Positions 55,450 to 64,000 of a stretch of DNA of 64,000 bases are shown here, piece by piece. The stretch's first letter is position 1. Each line of letters begins with the position of its first letter. A program made the position numbers and the translations under genes. The notes below the pieces were generated by a model. That model was not told where the DNA came from and did no database searches. It saw only the letters and a program-made list of their open reading frames with translations. Source of the stretch: Mycobacterium kansasii ATCC 12478 (lineage in GTDB: Bacteria; Actinomycetota; Actinomycetes; Mycobacteriales; Mycobacteriaceae); the NCBI RefSeq assembly GCF_000157895.3, contig NC_022663.1, forward strand, positions 1,488,001-1,552,000, given 5' to 3'.

Positions 55450-56439
55450 TCAGATCAGCTTCAGTTCGGTGACCGCGCTGCGCTCGTCTGCCAGCTCGGC
55501 GGTCGATTTGTCGATACGGCCGCGGGAGAACTCGTCGATCTCCAGACCGCTGACGATCGTCCAGTCGCCGTCCTTCGTGGTCACCGGGAACGACGAGATC
55601 AACCCCTCCGGGACGCCGTAGGAACCGTCGGAGAGGACCGCCATCGACACCCAGTCGTCCGCGGGGGTGCCCAGCAACCAGTCACGCGCAGCGTCGATCG
55701 TCGCCGAGGCGGCCGACGCGGCCGAGGATGCGCCGCGCGCTTCGATGACAGCCGCGCCGCGTTTGGCGACGGTCGGGATGAAGTCGTTCTCGATCCAGGC
55801 CTGATCGCCCACCACCTCGGCCGCGTTCTTGCCGCCGATCTCGGCGTGGAAGACGTCGGGATACTGGGTGGCCGAGTGGTTGCCCCAGATCGTCATCTTC
55901 TTGATGTCGGTGACCTTCACGCCGGTCTTCTTGGCGAGCTGCGAGATCGCCCGGTTGTGGTCCAGACGGGTCAGCGCGGTAAAGCGCTCGCGCGGAATGT
56001 CGGGGGCATTGCTCATCGCGATCAGCGCGTTGGTGTTGGCCGGGTTGCCGGTCACGCCGACGCGGACGTCGGCGGCGGCGACCTCGTTGAGCGCCTTGCC
56101 CTGAGCGGTGAAGATGGCGCCGTTGGCCTCGAGCAGGTCACCGCGCTCCATGCCCTTAGTGCGCGGGCGGGCGCCGACGAGCAGGGCCAGGTTCACGCCG
56201 TCGAAGATCTTGTTGGCGTCTGCGCCGATTTCGACGCCGGCCAGCAGCGGGAACGCGCAGTCGTCGAGTTCCATCACCACACCCTCGAGCGCCTTGAGCG
56301 CCGGCTCGATCTCGAGCAGCCGCAACTCGATCGACCGGTCGGGACCCAGCAGCGAGCCGCTGGCCAGGCGGAACAACAGGCTGTAGCCGATCTGGCCGGC
56401 AGCACCGGTGACGGCGACCTTGAGGGGACTTGCGCTCAC
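55450..56439 (-). CDS. mdh: Malate dehydrogenase
   Basis: 329 aa; GTG start with AAGGAG nine bases upstream. NAD motif VTGAAGQIGYSLLFRLASG, substrate arginines in GARPRTKGMERGDLL, TGNPANTNA, catalytic Asp/His in LTRLDHNRAISQ and IWGNHSATQYPD. Interconverts malate and oxaloacetate in the TCA cycle; cytosolic homodimer of the two-domain LDH/MDH fold. Convergent with the PE_PGRS gene and divergent from corA. Confidence 0.97.
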   Translation of the reverse strand: MSASPLKVAVTGAAGQIGYSLLFRLASGSLLGPDRSIELRLLEIEPALKALEGVVMELDDCAFPLLAGVEIGADANKIFDGVNLALLVGARPRTKGMERGDLLEANGAIFTAQGKALNEVAAADVRVGVTGNPANTNALIAMSNAPDIPRERFTALTRLDHNRAISQLAKKTGVKVTDIKKMTIWGNHSATQYPDVFHAEIGGKNAAEVVGDQAWIENDFIPTVAKRGAAVIEARGASSAASAASATIDAARDWLLGTPADDWVSMAVLSDGSYGVPEGLISSFPVTTKDGDWTIVSGLEIDEFSRGRIDKSTAELADERSAVTELKLI

Positions 56440-56645
56440 GTCGGTTCGCTCCTTGTTGGGAGATGTCTGCGTAACAGAGGTTCACAGGCTTACGAAGGGT
56501 TCGGGTATCGCGTCGAAACTAGCGCACCGGCCCTGTCCGTAATCTATGGACCCGCGCCGGCACTGCTCCTGCCGCGTTGACGTGGCTAAACGGCGTAGCA
56601 TGGACCACCGCCCGGTCAGACCTGCGCTGCGATCGGAGGCTGAGG

Positions 56646-57746
56646 ATGTTTCAAGGATTTGACGCGCTGCCCGAATCGCTGCGGACGGTCGCGCGATCGC
56701 GGCCGCAGCACGTCCATCCCACACCCAGTTCCCCAGCGCAGGCGCTGGTTGATTGCGGCGTCTACGTCGACGGACGGCGGATGCCCGGCAAGTACGCTTA
56801 CACCGATGCCGTCCGCGAGGTGCGCGAGCGGGAACTGGAAGGCGAACAGGCCTTCGTGTGGATCGGGCTGCACGAGCCCAACCATCACCAGATGCAAGAC
56901 GTCGCAGACGTTTTCGGGCTGCATCCGCTGGCCGTCGAGGACGCCGTGCACGCCCACCAGCGGCCCAAACTGGAACGCTACGACGAGACGCTGGTCCTCG
57001 TGCTGAAGACCGTCAACTACGTGCCGCACGACTCGGTGGTGCTCGCCCGCGAGATCGTCGAAACCGGCGAGATCATGATCTTCGTCGGCGACGACTTCGT
57101 CATCACGGTCCGGCATGGGGAACACGGCGGACTGTCGGATGTGCGCAACCGGATGGACGCCGATCCGCAACATCTGCGGTTGGGGCCGTACGCGGTGATG
57201 CACGCCATCGCCGACTACGTCGTCGACCATTACCTGGCAGTGACATCACTGATCGAAACCGACATCGACAGCATCGAGGAAGTTGCCTTCGCGCCCGGCA
57301 GCAAGCTGGACGTCGAACCGATCTACCTGCTCAAGCGCGAGGTGCTCGAGCTGCGCCGCTGCGTCAACCCGCTGTCGGCCGCGTTCCAGCGGATGCAGAC
57401 CGAGAACAAGGACCTGATCTCCAAAGAGGTCCGGCGCTACCTGCGCGACGTCGCCGACCACCAAACCGAGGCCGCCGAGCAGATCGCCAGCTACGACGAC
57501 ATGCTCAACTCCCTGATACAGGCCGCGCTGGCCCGGGTCGGTATGCAACAGAACATGGACATGCGCAAGATCTCGGCCTGGGCCGGCATCATTGCGGTGC
57601 CGACCATGATTGCGGGCATCTACGGCATGAACTTCCACTTCATGCCCGAACTGGACTCCAGGTGGGGTTACCCGGCGGTGATCAGCAGCATGGTCCTCGT
57701 CTGCCTGTTCCTTTACCTCAGTTTCCGCAATCGGAACTGGCTCTGA
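56646..57746 (+). CDS. corA: CorA magnesium/cobalt channel
   Basis: 366 aa as in M. tuberculosis Rv1239c. ATG 56646 follows GGAGGCTGAGG. Large N-terminal cytoplasmic domain, long stalk helix (about 240-315), TM1 with the selectivity signature YGMNF (about residue 329) and TM2 ending in the basic RNRNWL. Homopentameric Mg2+/Co2+ channel in the inner membrane. The TGA stop lies inside the first unit of the 20-bp repeat array B. Confidence 0.95.
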   Translation: MFQGFDALPESLRTVARSRPQHVHPTPSSPAQALVDCGVYVDGRRMPGKYAYTDAVREVRERELEGEQAFVWIGLHEPNHHQMQDVADVFGLHPLAVEDAVHAHQRPKLERYDETLVLVLKTVNYVPHDSVVLAREIVETGEIMIFVGDDFVITVRHGEHGGLSDVRNRMDADPQHLRLGPYAVMHAIADYVVDHYLAVTSLIETDIDSIEEVAFAPGSKLDVEPIYLLKREVLELRRCVNPLSAAFQRMQTENKDLISKEVRRYLRDVADHQTEAAEQIASYDDMLNSLIQAALARVGMQQNMDMRKISAWAGIIAVPTMIAGIYGMNFHFMPELDSRWGYPAVISSMVLVCLFLYLSFRNRNWL

Positions 57747-57844
57747 CGGCGCCCAGCGTGAGCCGACGGCGCCCAGCGTGAGCCGACGGCGCCCAGCGTG
57801 AGCCGACGGCGCCCAGCGTGAGCCGACGGCGCCCAGCGTGAGCC
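57745..57844 (+). repeat. Five tandem 20-bp repeats, array B
   Basis: Unit GACGGCGCCCAGCGTGAGCC occurs exactly five times, followed by a partial sixth (57845-57852). It begins at the corA stop and lies between convergent corA and sugC. The core matches array A at 29328, and the right flank CCCTGGATACACGTT (57872-57886) matches CCCTGGATGCACATT there. The GGCGCC core is self-complementary, so transcripts from both sides could fold. Confidence 0.88.
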
Positions 57845-57937
57845 GACGGCGGCATTCTCGCGATTCCGCCGCCCTGGATACACGTTGGACACCACGGACG
57901 CACACTCGACGCCAACCACAAGCAGATCCGCCGAAAA

Positions 57938-59110
57938 TCACCCTACAACGGGAATAGTCAGGTTGACACCGGAGTCGGCGTCGAAAACGGCCAGTTTGGT
58001 GGTGTCGAAAGCTAACTCGAGCGACTGCCCGATAGCCGCCTTCGATTCCGCGGAAACCCTTGCTGCAAACTGGTTTTCGCGCATTTCCCCCTGCGCCTCC
58101 AGCTCATCCAGCTGAGCCGAGTGCACGGCGGGAGCCGAGGTGGTGAAGTAGACGTATTTGTCCGCCCCCAACGATTCGACCAAGTCGACGCCGACCTGGA
58201 AGGTCAGTGCCTTGATGCGTTGGTAGGCATCGATCAGCGCGGCGTCCTGAAGATGCTCGGGCCGCACGCCGACGATGATGTTCTCGGTTTTCGCGCGGGC
58301 GGCGATCAGCTGTTGCACCTCCGGCGCCAGTGTCACCTCACCGAAGGGCAGGGTCAACCCGATCGACGTCAGAGTCGCGGGAAAGAAATTCATCGTCGGC
58401 GAGCCGATGAAGCCGGCCACGAATACGTTGGCCGGGTGCTCGTAAAGCTCTGTGGGAGTGCCGATCTGCTGCGCAACACCGCCGTGCATCACCACCACCC
58501 GATCACCCAGCGTCATGGCCTCGGTCTGGTCGTGGGTGACGTAGACGGTGGTGGTGCCCAGCCTCTTCTGCAGCCGGGCGATCTCGCCGCGCATCTGCAC
58601 CCGGAGTTTGGCGTCCAGATTCGACAACGGCTCGTCCATCAGGAAGGCCTTGGGATGGCGCACGATCGCCCGGCCCATCGCGACCCGCTGGCGCTGCCCA
58701 CCCGACAACTGCGAGGGCTTGCGATCCAGAAGATCGGTCAGGTCGAGGATTTTGGCCGTCTCGGAGACCTTCTGCGCGATGTCGGCCTTCTTCATCTTCG
58801 CCAAGGTCAACGGAAACGCGATATTCTGTCGCACGGTCATATGCGGATAGAGCGCATACGACTGGAACACCATGGCGATATCGCGGTCTTTGGGCGCCTT
58901 CTCGTTGACCCGTTGACCATCGATGCGCAGTTCTCCCGACGAGATATCCTCAAGTCCGGCAATCATATTCAGTGTGGTGGTCTTGCCGCAGCCGGACGGC
59001 CCGACCAGAATCAGGAATTCACCGTCGGCGATGGTGAGGCTGAGGTCGTCTACTGCCGCCGCGCCGTTGGGGTAACTCTTGCTGACGTGCTCGAGCACGA
59101 TCTCGGCCAT
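57938..59110 (-). CDS. sugC: SugC, trehalose ABC importer ATPase
   Basis: 390 aa. Walker A GPSGCGKTT, Q-loop FQSYALYPHM, signature LSGGQRQR, Walker B FLMDEPLSNLD, His-switch VTHDQ, then the MalK-type C-terminal regulatory domain (about 240-390; VGVRPEHL). Powers LpqY-SugA-SugB, which recovers trehalose released during mycolate transfer by antigen 85. ATG 59110 lies four bases after sugB. Confidence 0.96.
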   Translation of the reverse strand: MAEIVLEHVSKSYPNGAAAVDDLSLTIADGEFLILVGPSGCGKTTTLNMIAGLEDISSGELRIDGQRVNEKAPKDRDIAMVFQSYALYPHMTVRQNIAFPLTLAKMKKADIAQKVSETAKILDLTDLLDRKPSQLSGGQRQRVAMGRAIVRHPKAFLMDEPLSNLDAKLRVQMRGEIARLQKRLGTTTVYVTHDQTEAMTLGDRVVVMHGGVAQQIGTPTELYEHPANVFVAGFIGSPTMNFFPATLTSIGLTLPFGEVTLAPEVQQLIAARAKTENIIVGVRPEHLQDAALIDAYQRIKALTFQVGVDLVESLGADKYVYFTTSAPAVHSAQLDELEAQGEMRENQFAARVSAESKAAIGQSLELAFDTTKLAVFDADSGVNLTIPVVG

Positions 59111-59114
59111 TGCA

Positions 59115-59963
59115 CTATCCCTTCACAGCCCCGGACGTCAAGCCGGCGACAATCCGTCGTTGGAAGACGAGAACGAAGACGATGATCGGAACCGTGATCA
59201 CCATAGCGCCGGCCGCGATGGATCCCGTCGGCTCCTCGAACTGCGAACTACCGGTGAAGTTGGCGATCGCCACCGGCGCGGTGATCGCCGCCTTGGTCGC
59301 GGTCAGCGACAGCGCGAGCAGCAGGTCGTTCCAGGCGAAAATGAACACCAGAATCGCGGCGGTCACCAGCCCCGGAGCCGCCAGCGGCGCGATCACTTTG
59401 CGGAAGGCCTGCCCCGGTGTCGCGCCATCCATCTTGGCCGCTTTCTCCAGATCCCAGGGGACCTCCCGGAAGAAGGCCGACAGCGTGTAAATGGCAAGCG
59501 GCAGAGCGAAAGTGATGTACGGCAGGATCAAGCCCGGCCAGGTGTCGAACAGGCCGACAGCGCGCTCGATATTGAACAGCGGTGTCACCAACGAGATTGC
59601 CGGGAACATGGTGATCAACAGCGTCGCGCCGATCAGCACCCGCTTGCCCGGAAACGCCAGCCGGGCCACGGCATAGGCGGCCATCGCACCGAGCAGCACC
59701 GCTATCACCGTGGTGATCAACCCGACACCGATGGAGTTGATCAGCGCCGAGCTGAAGAATTCGCCCCGGAAGACACCACGGTAGTTGTCGAGGGTCACCG
59801 ACGCCGGAATCAGCTTGCCGTCCTTGACCGTTGACGTCGGCTTGAGCGACAAGCTGAAAATCCACAGCACCGGAAGTAACGCGTACACCACGACCAATAC
59901 GTCAATGATGGCCCAGGCCATGGTGCGACGGGCGCTCAACGGCTCAGCGGCCATCCGCGTCAC
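59115..59963 (-). CDS. sugB: SugB, trehalose ABC importer permease
   Basis: 282 aa; six TM helices. MalG-type permease with the EAA loop LEKAAKMDGATPGQAFRKVI in its cytoplasmic loop and a C-terminal RRIVAGLTSGAVKG. GTG 59963 overlaps sugA by 20 bases; ATG 59954 is an alternative. Encoded between sugA and sugC in one operon. Confidence 0.95.
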   Translation of the reverse strand: MTRMAAEPLSARRTMAWAIIDVLVVVYALLPVLWIFSLSLKPTSTVKDGKLIPASVTLDNYRGVFRGEFFSSALINSIGVGLITTVIAVLLGAMAAYAVARLAFPGKRVLIGATLLITMFPAISLVTPLFNIERAVGLFDTWPGLILPYITFALPLAIYTLSAFFREVPWDLEKAAKMDGATPGQAFRKVIAPLAAPGLVTAAILVFIFAWNDLLLALSLTATKAAITAPVAIANFTGSSQFEEPTGSIAAGAMVITVPIIVFVLVFQRRIVAGLTSGAVKG

Positions 59964-60843
59964 TCCCTGGAGCTGCAGCGCCGAACAGCTTGATGAACGT
60001 CAGCGCGATGATGCCCACGCAACCGAAGATCAGCACGCTGATCGCTGAGCCGAGACCGACGTTGAAACCCTTGAACAGGTTGTCGTAGCCCAGGATTGAC
60101 ACCGACTCGGTGTTGTTCTCGCCAGCGGTCAGCACATAGATGTTGTCGAAAATGCGGAAGGCATCCAGAGTCCGAAACAACAGTGCCACCACCACCGCCG
60201 GCTTGATGATCGGCAGGATGACCTTGGTCAACCGCCGCCAAGCCCCGGCCCCGTCGACTTGTGCGGCCTTCAACAGATCCTCGGGCACCAGCGCCAGCCC
60301 GGCCAGCAGCAGCAGCGACATGAACGGCGTCGTCTTCCACACCTCGGCAATCACCACGACACCCAGCGACGGGACCTGTTGGGTCAGCGGGGCACTACCG
60401 TGCGGGAGCAGATTGGCCAGGTATCCGGTGCCCGGGGTCCAGGCGTAGTACCAGCTGTACGACGCGACCACCGTGACGATCCCGTATGGGATCAGCACCG
60501 CGGTGCGCACCAGCCCCTTGCCGATCAGCGTGCGGTGCATCACCAGCGCCAGCGCCAGACCCAGCACGAACTCGAGCGTCACCGACACCACCGTGATCGC
60601 CAGCGTCACCGTCAGCGCCGTCCACCAATACCGGTCGGTCAGAACGGTTCGGTAGTTCTCCAATCCGATGAACGCCGTCTCGTCGGGGGTAGCCAGGTTG
60701 TTGCGCTGCAGGCTGAGCCACACCGCGTAACCGATCGGATAGGCCGTCACCGCCAGCATCAACAGCGCCGCCGGCGCCACCAGGATGAACGCCAGCCGCT
60801 GTTCGGCCCGGCGGTTCCCCGAGCGCACGAAAGCGTGCGTCAC
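59944..60843 (-). CDS. sugA: SugA, trehalose ABC importer permease
   Basis: 299 aa; six TM helices, MalF-type. EAA loop LLKAAQVDGAGAWRRLTKVI. Conserved start MTHAFVRSGNRR-AEQRLAF before TM1. The GTG start overlaps the lpqY stop by four bases (GTGA), so translation is coupled. Forms the translocation pore with SugB. Confidence 0.95.
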   Translation of the reverse strand: MTHAFVRSGNRRAEQRLAFILVAPAALLMLAVTAYPIGYAVWLSLQRNNLATPDETAFIGLENYRTVLTDRYWWTALTVTLAITVVSVTLEFVLGLALALVMHRTLIGKGLVRTAVLIPYGIVTVVASYSWYYAWTPGTGYLANLLPHGSAPLTQQVPSLGVVVIAEVWKTTPFMSLLLLAGLALVPEDLLKAAQVDGAGAWRRLTKVILPIIKPAVVVALLFRTLDAFRIFDNIYVLTAGENNTESVSILGYDNLFKGFNVGLGSAISVLIFGCVGIIALTFIKLFGAAAPGSDADGR

Positions 60844-62243
60844 GGCAGCAAGCCCTTGCCGTCGACGGCCTTTTGCACCTGCGCGGTGATGTCGTCGGCG
60901 GTGCGTTCCGGGTCGATCTTGGTGACCGGACTCAGCGCCGCCGCCAGCCGCAGCGACACCGCTTGGTAGGCCGGCGTCGCCGGCCGCACGGCGGCGTCGG
61001 TGAGCTGCTGGCGGATGATCTCGTACATCGGATACTTCGCCTGAAACTGCGGGTCGGAGTACAGCGAGGCCCGCACCGCGGGAAGACCGCCCTGGATCGA
61101 AACGTACTTCTGGTTCTGCAGGTTACGCAGGCACCGGACCGCTTCGAACGCCTCGGCTTTATGGCGGGTCGTACTGGCCACGGCCAGGTTCAGCCCGCCG
61201 ATGGTCACCTTGGCCGGCCGGCCCGGCACGACCCCGGGATAGGGCGCGAAGCCGAGCACCTTCTGGCTGGCTTGGTAGGCGATGCGGAACTGTTCGTCGC
61301 TGGGCACGAAGGTGCCGACGCTGTCGACGCTGCCGGCCAACTCGGGAAGGCGGTTGAGCGGCAGAAACGGCACCCCACCCTTGACCGCGTTCTCCAGCAG
61401 GGAGGCGAACACGTACGGCCAGTTGACCTCCAGAGCCGCCTTTCCCTGTTCGAACGCCAGCCGGGCGGTGCCCTCCTCCGCGCGGCTGATCGACGGGTCG
61501 GCTCCGGGTGCGGTGGCCACTGATTTCAGGACCCGCAGTGCGGCGACGGTGGCGGCCCGATGAGCGGGAGTGTCGGTCAGGGTGACCCGTTTGCCGTCCT
61601 CGGCGAGCACCTGACCGCCGACGCTGGTCAGCACGGTGTTGAACCACACCGCCAGACCCTCGCCCTGGTTCGCCTGCGCCGCGATCCAACTCGGCTGGCC
61701 GGCGGCGCGCAATCGGGCCGCCTCGGCCAACATGCCGTTCCAATCCCCCGGCGGTTGAGGCACCAAATCCGACCGATACCAAAGCAATTGGGTATTCGTC
61801 GTGACGGGCGCGGCATACAGCCGGTGCTTCCAGGTGGCGGTCCTGATCGGGCCCGGAAGTGTATCGGAGGTGGCGTCGGCCTCAGTCAGCCCGGCGGGAT
61901 CCTCCGACAGCGGCAGTGTCCATCCGGCTTCGGCGAACTCGGCGGTCCAGACGACGTCCATCGCCATCACGTCGAGGGTGTGGTCATTTCCGGTCAGTCT
62001 CCGGGCCAGTTGTAGTCGCTGCTGGTCGGGTGATCGAGGCAGGCTCACGTGCTCGATGACGTATCGGCCGCCGGCCTGCTCGGTGCAGTGCTGCGCGACC
62101 GCGGTAAACGTCGCCCCGTCGGTGGCCGGGGTGTAGAAGCTGAGCACTAGTCCATGGCTGTGCGACCCGCATGCCGAGACCGCGGACGCGACCATCAGCG
62201 CCGCCAGCACGGCCGCGCCCAGCCGCCGCCTCACCTTTGCCAC
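60840..62243 (-). CDS. lpqY: LpqY, trehalose-binding lipoprotein
   Basis: 467 aa from GTG 62243, giving nearly the same length as M. tuberculosis LpqY (468); GTG 62234 or 62249 are alternatives. Signal peptide with lipobox VSAC. Extracellular solute-binding family 1: SFYTPATDGATFTAVAQHC, AMDVVWTAEFAEAGW, TTNTQLLWYRSDL, ANQGEGLAVWFNTVL, EGTARLAFEQGKAALEVNWP. Captures trehalose outside the membrane for SugABC. Starts 11 bases after the Rv1234 homologue stop, so the operon begins there or earlier. Confidence 0.95.
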   Translation of the reverse strand: MAKVRRRLGAAVLAALMVASAVSACGSHSHGLVLSFYTPATDGATFTAVAQHCTEQAGGRYVIEHVSLPRSPDQQRLQLARRLTGNDHTLDVMAMDVVWTAEFAEAGWTLPLSEDPAGLTEADATSDTLPGPIRTATWKHRLYAAPVTTNTQLLWYRSDLVPQPPGDWNGMLAEAARLRAAGQPSWIAAQANQGEGLAVWFNTVLTSVGGQVLAEDGKRVTLTDTPAHRAATVAALRVLKSVATAPGADPSISRAEEGTARLAFEQGKAALEVNWPYVFASLLENAVKGGVPFLPLNRLPELAGSVDSVGTFVPSDEQFRIAYQASQKVLGFAPYPGVVPGRPAKVTIGGLNLAVASTTRHKAEAFEAVRCLRNLQNQKYVSIQGGLPAVRASLYSDPQFQAKYPMYEIIRQQLTDAAVRPATPAYQAVSLRLAAALSPVTKIDPERTADDITAQVQKAVDGKGLLP

Positions 62244-62254
62244 CGGCACCGGCG

Positions 62255-62782
62255 TCAGATCGCCAAACGCGCCAGCAAATCGCGTGCCTTCTCCGCGTTT
62301 TGTGGATCGCAGAGTACGTCGTAGCGGCCGGCCACCAACTGCATGGTGGAGCTGAAATCCCTGGTGCCGCGCGCCATCGCATACGGAACCGCGGAGGTGA
62401 TCAGCCCGAAGAAAACCCCGGCCACCAAGCCGGTGACCAGCGCGGCCCACGGGTTGGGGCTGAAGAAGCCGAGCACCAAGCCGATGAACAAGCCGAGCCA
62501 AGCGCCGCTGAGCACACCGCCGCCGAGCACTTTTGGCCAGGTCAGGCGGCCCGTCACCCGTTCCACCTGCATCAGGTCGACGCCGACGATGGTCACCTGC
62601 TGAACCGGGAATTCCTGCTCCGACAGGTAGTCGACAGCGCGCTGCGCCTCGGCGTAGGTGGGATAGGACCCGACCGGCCAGCCTTTGGGCGGGGTGGGCA
62701 ATCCGGGCACAACCCGTCGACCAGCAGGCCCCGTGGGCGGTGTGGCACCGGGAACCTGTCCTGGCTGGAATGGGCTAGTCAT
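62255..62782 (-). CDS. Membrane protein with stress-protein 17M-like domain (Rv1234 homologue)
   Basis: 175 aa. Pro/Gly-rich N-terminus, then GWPVGSYPTYAEAQRAVDYL and FPVQQVTIVGVDL, the GSP17M-like domain (about 35-75), two TM helices (about 88-108 and 113-135), and a C-terminal cytoplasmic segment. GAGGAG lies 11 bases before ATG 62782. Function unknown. First gene of the lpqY-sugABC cluster, conserved in that place in M. tuberculosis. Confidence 0.9.
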   Translation of the reverse strand: MTSPFQPGQVPGATPPTGPAGRRVVPGLPTPPKGWPVGSYPTYAEAQRAVDYLSEQEFPVQQVTIVGVDLMQVERVTGRLTWPKVLGGGVLSGAWLGLFIGLVLGFFSPNPWAALVTGLVAGVFFGLITSAVPYAMARGTRDFSSTMQLVAGRYDVLCDPQNAEKARDLLARLAI

Positions 62783-63011
62783 CGGTCTTCATTCTCCTCT
62801 GCCCTGCTATGCCCTGGCCATCGTTTCATCTTCGCGACGTCCGCGCATTATCAGGACGACCGCGAACCGGTCGGCTCGCACCGGGTACTACCCATATTTC
62901 GCCCGGCGAGGGCCGTGCCCGACGAATGAGCCCGACGAATGAGTTTGCCGTCATTTCACGGGCGCCCGGCGCCGCCCGCACACGGGCGTCGGCCCGGCCC
63001 CGTCGACTAGG

Positions 63012-63430
63012 TTGATCACCACGACAGCTTCCGGCGGCTCGCCCGAGGAGGGTGCTCACGACTGCACGACCCCACCTCCCGCGGCCGGTGGGCAAAGCCC
63101 TGAGCAGCCTGGTTCCCCCACGGCAATTTCCCGCCGCCGAATTATCTGGGCGGCTGTTGGCCCCCGGCGGGCCCGGCTGATGCCGGGCACCAACACCATG
63201 GCGATCGTCTCGCTGGTGTCGTCGTTCGCGGGCGTGTTCTGCTGCATCGGCTCGATCGTGTCCGTCGTGCTGGGCACGATCACGCTCAACCAGATCAAGC
63301 AAACCCGAGACGACGGCCATGGCCTGACGACGGCTATGGCCTGGCGGTTGGCGGCGTCGTAATCAGCGTCGCGACGCTGCTGGTCTATCTGATCGTCGCG
63401 ACCTTCAGCATTCCGTCCCATGAGAACCCG
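63012..63430 (+). pseudogene. Rv1233c-like DUF4190 membrane protein, frameshifted
   Basis: Central segment PGTNTMAIVSLVSSFAGVFC and IVSVVLGTITLNQIKQTRDD matches Rv1233c. A 17-bp tandem duplication (63309-63325, 63326-63342; one mismatch) then shifts the frame: the first frame stops at 63361, while the shifted one reads DDGYGLAVGGVVISVATLL and VYLIVATFSIPSHE, the expected second TM helix. Upstream, a third frame reads the family-like FPHGNFPPPNYLGG, pointing to a second frameshift near 63160-63180. The N-terminal limit (TTG 63012) is uncertain. Unlikely to yield a normal protein. Confidence 0.7.
63309..63342 (+). repeat. 17-bp tandem duplication
   Basis: GACGACGGCCATGGCCT followed directly by GACGACGGCTATGGCCT. 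It lies inside the DUF4190-like gene and accounts for its frame change. Confidence 0.85.
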
Positions 63431-63463
63431 TTAGCTCCCGTTAGCACCTGCCATCGGGCTGCC

Positions 63464-63469
63464 TACGCT
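63464..63469 (+). promoter_or_regulatory. Candidate -10 for the Rv1232c homologue (leaderless)
   Basis: TACGCT fits TAnnnT and ends seven bases before ATG 63477, which has no ribosome site. This spacing would start the mRNA at the ATG. Confidence 0.45.
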
Positions 63470-63476
63470 CTCAATC

Positions 63477-64000
63477 ATGGGCTCGGTCAACAGGGTGTAT
63501 GTGGCGCGGCTGTCGCGGATGATGGTGCTGGGTCCGCTTGGCGAATCCTTCGGCCGGGTTCGCGACGTCGTGATCAGCATCAGCATTGTCCGCCAGCAAC
63601 CGCGTGTGCTGGGATTGGTGGTCGATCTGGCGACCCGCCGCAGCATCTTCATACCGATCCTGCGAGTCGCCGCGATCGAGCCGGACGCGGTGACACTCGC
63701 CACCGGCAGCGTGTCGTTACGCCACTTCGAACAGCGGCCGGGTGAGGTCCTGGCAATCGGCCAAGTGCTCGACACGCCCGTCAAGGTCAACGACCCGGCC
63801 CTGCCGGAGCTGGCCAGCGCCGACCTGGTGGTGACCGATCTGGGCATCGAGCAAACGCGAACCCGCGACTGGTTGGTGACCAGGGTCGCCGTCCGCACCC
63901 ACCGACGGCTGGGCCGGCGCGGACCGGTACACATCGTGGACTGGCAATTCGTGCACGGATTGACGCCATCTGCCCTGGCCATGCCCGGTCAGGCCGTGGC
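63477..64000 (+). CDS. MgtE N-domain/CBS-type protein (Rv1232c homologue), 3' end outside window
   Basis: The first 174 codons of a protein whose M. tuberculosis homologue has about 435 residues. Starts GSVNRVYVARLSRM; a PRC-barrel-like N-terminal part (GPLGESFGRVRDVVISISIV, RRSIFIPILRVAAIEPDAV) and LGIEQTRTRDWLVTRVAVRT follow. In the family an MgtE intracellular domain and CBS domains come next, without the MgtE membrane channel. The role is probably magnesium- or nucleotide-responsive regulation; this is inference. Confidence 0.9.
   Translation, partial: MGSVNRVYVARLSRMMVLGPLGESFGRVRDVVISISIVRQQPRVLGLVVDLATRRSIFIPILRVAAIEPDAVTLATGSVSLRHFEQRPGEVLAIGQVLDTPVKVNDPALPELASADLVVTDLGIEQTRTRDWLVTRVAVRTHRRLGRRGPVHIVDWQFVHGLTPSALAMPGQAV

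Noticed and set aside
62171..62929. Plus-strand frame opposite lpqY start and the Rv1234 homologue
   Set aside because: Both minus-strand genes are firmly identified and this frame has no domain signal.

Overview
The window comes from a high-GC, slow-growing Mycobacterium related to, but not part of, the M. tuberculosis complex. Order and orientation follow, in reverse, the M. tuberculosis block Rv1232c to Rv1269c: DUF4189 protein, Rv1268c-like, embR, pknH, Rv1265, adenylyl cyclase Rv1264, amiB2, HIT protein, Ddn-like protein, Rv1260, udgB, tap, Rv1257c, cyp130, TetR, acyltransferase, deaD, lprE, Rv1251c helicase, MFS exporter, Rv1249c, kgd, SDR, lpqZ, PE_PGRS, mdh, corA, sugCBA-lpqY, Rv1234, Rv1233c, Rv1232c. 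Orthology statements rest on remembered family sequences; no search was run.

Region 1 (1-15400) is an expanded signalling and envelope island. It holds two secreted DUF4189 proteins, two tandem C39-like secreted proteins with duplicated leaders, EmbR (SARP-FHA), two PknH-type Ser/Thr kinases with different extracellular sensors, two nearly identical FHA-ABC exporters of the Rv1747 type, lipoprotein LprA and the Rv1265 homologue. In M. tuberculosis this stretch has a single pknH and no exporter. Here kinase, FHA transcription factor and FHA exporters sit together, so they may form one phospho-signalling module.

Region 2 (15679-31533) has a pH-sensor-type adenylyl cyclase with amiB2, a HIT hydrolase, a deazaflavin-dependent nitroreductase-like protein, a very large tandem-sensor GGDEF/GGDEF/EAL protein absent from the M. 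tuberculosis order, a HicB-like remnant, a flavin monooxygenase with UdgB, the Tap efflux pump, a frameshifted SHOCT gene, a GlcD-like oxidase, and CYP130 with its TetR regulator behind an operator-like palindrome.

Region 3 (31534-46510) mixes core genes (acyltransferase-deaD, lprE, the large nuclease-helicase, the MFS exporter, Rv1249c) with accessory ones: a solo PPE with a Pro/Thr tail, an IdeR-box siderophore-interacting protein, and a DUF4190-like protein. It also carries decayed DNA: a GH18 chitinase fragment, a PGRS fragment and an IS1380-like transposase fragment.

Region 4 (46511-64000) is central metabolism and transport: 2-oxoglutarate decarboxylase/dehydrogenase Kgd, a short-form malic enzyme, malate dehydrogenase, CorA and the trehalose-recycling importer LpqY-SugABC. 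The toxin-antitoxin pairs that M. tuberculosis has here (relBE, vapBC33) are absent. A 20-bp tandem repeat element with a common right flank occurs twice (29328, 57745). Several genes carry single frameshifts, so either local decay or sequence error should be considered.
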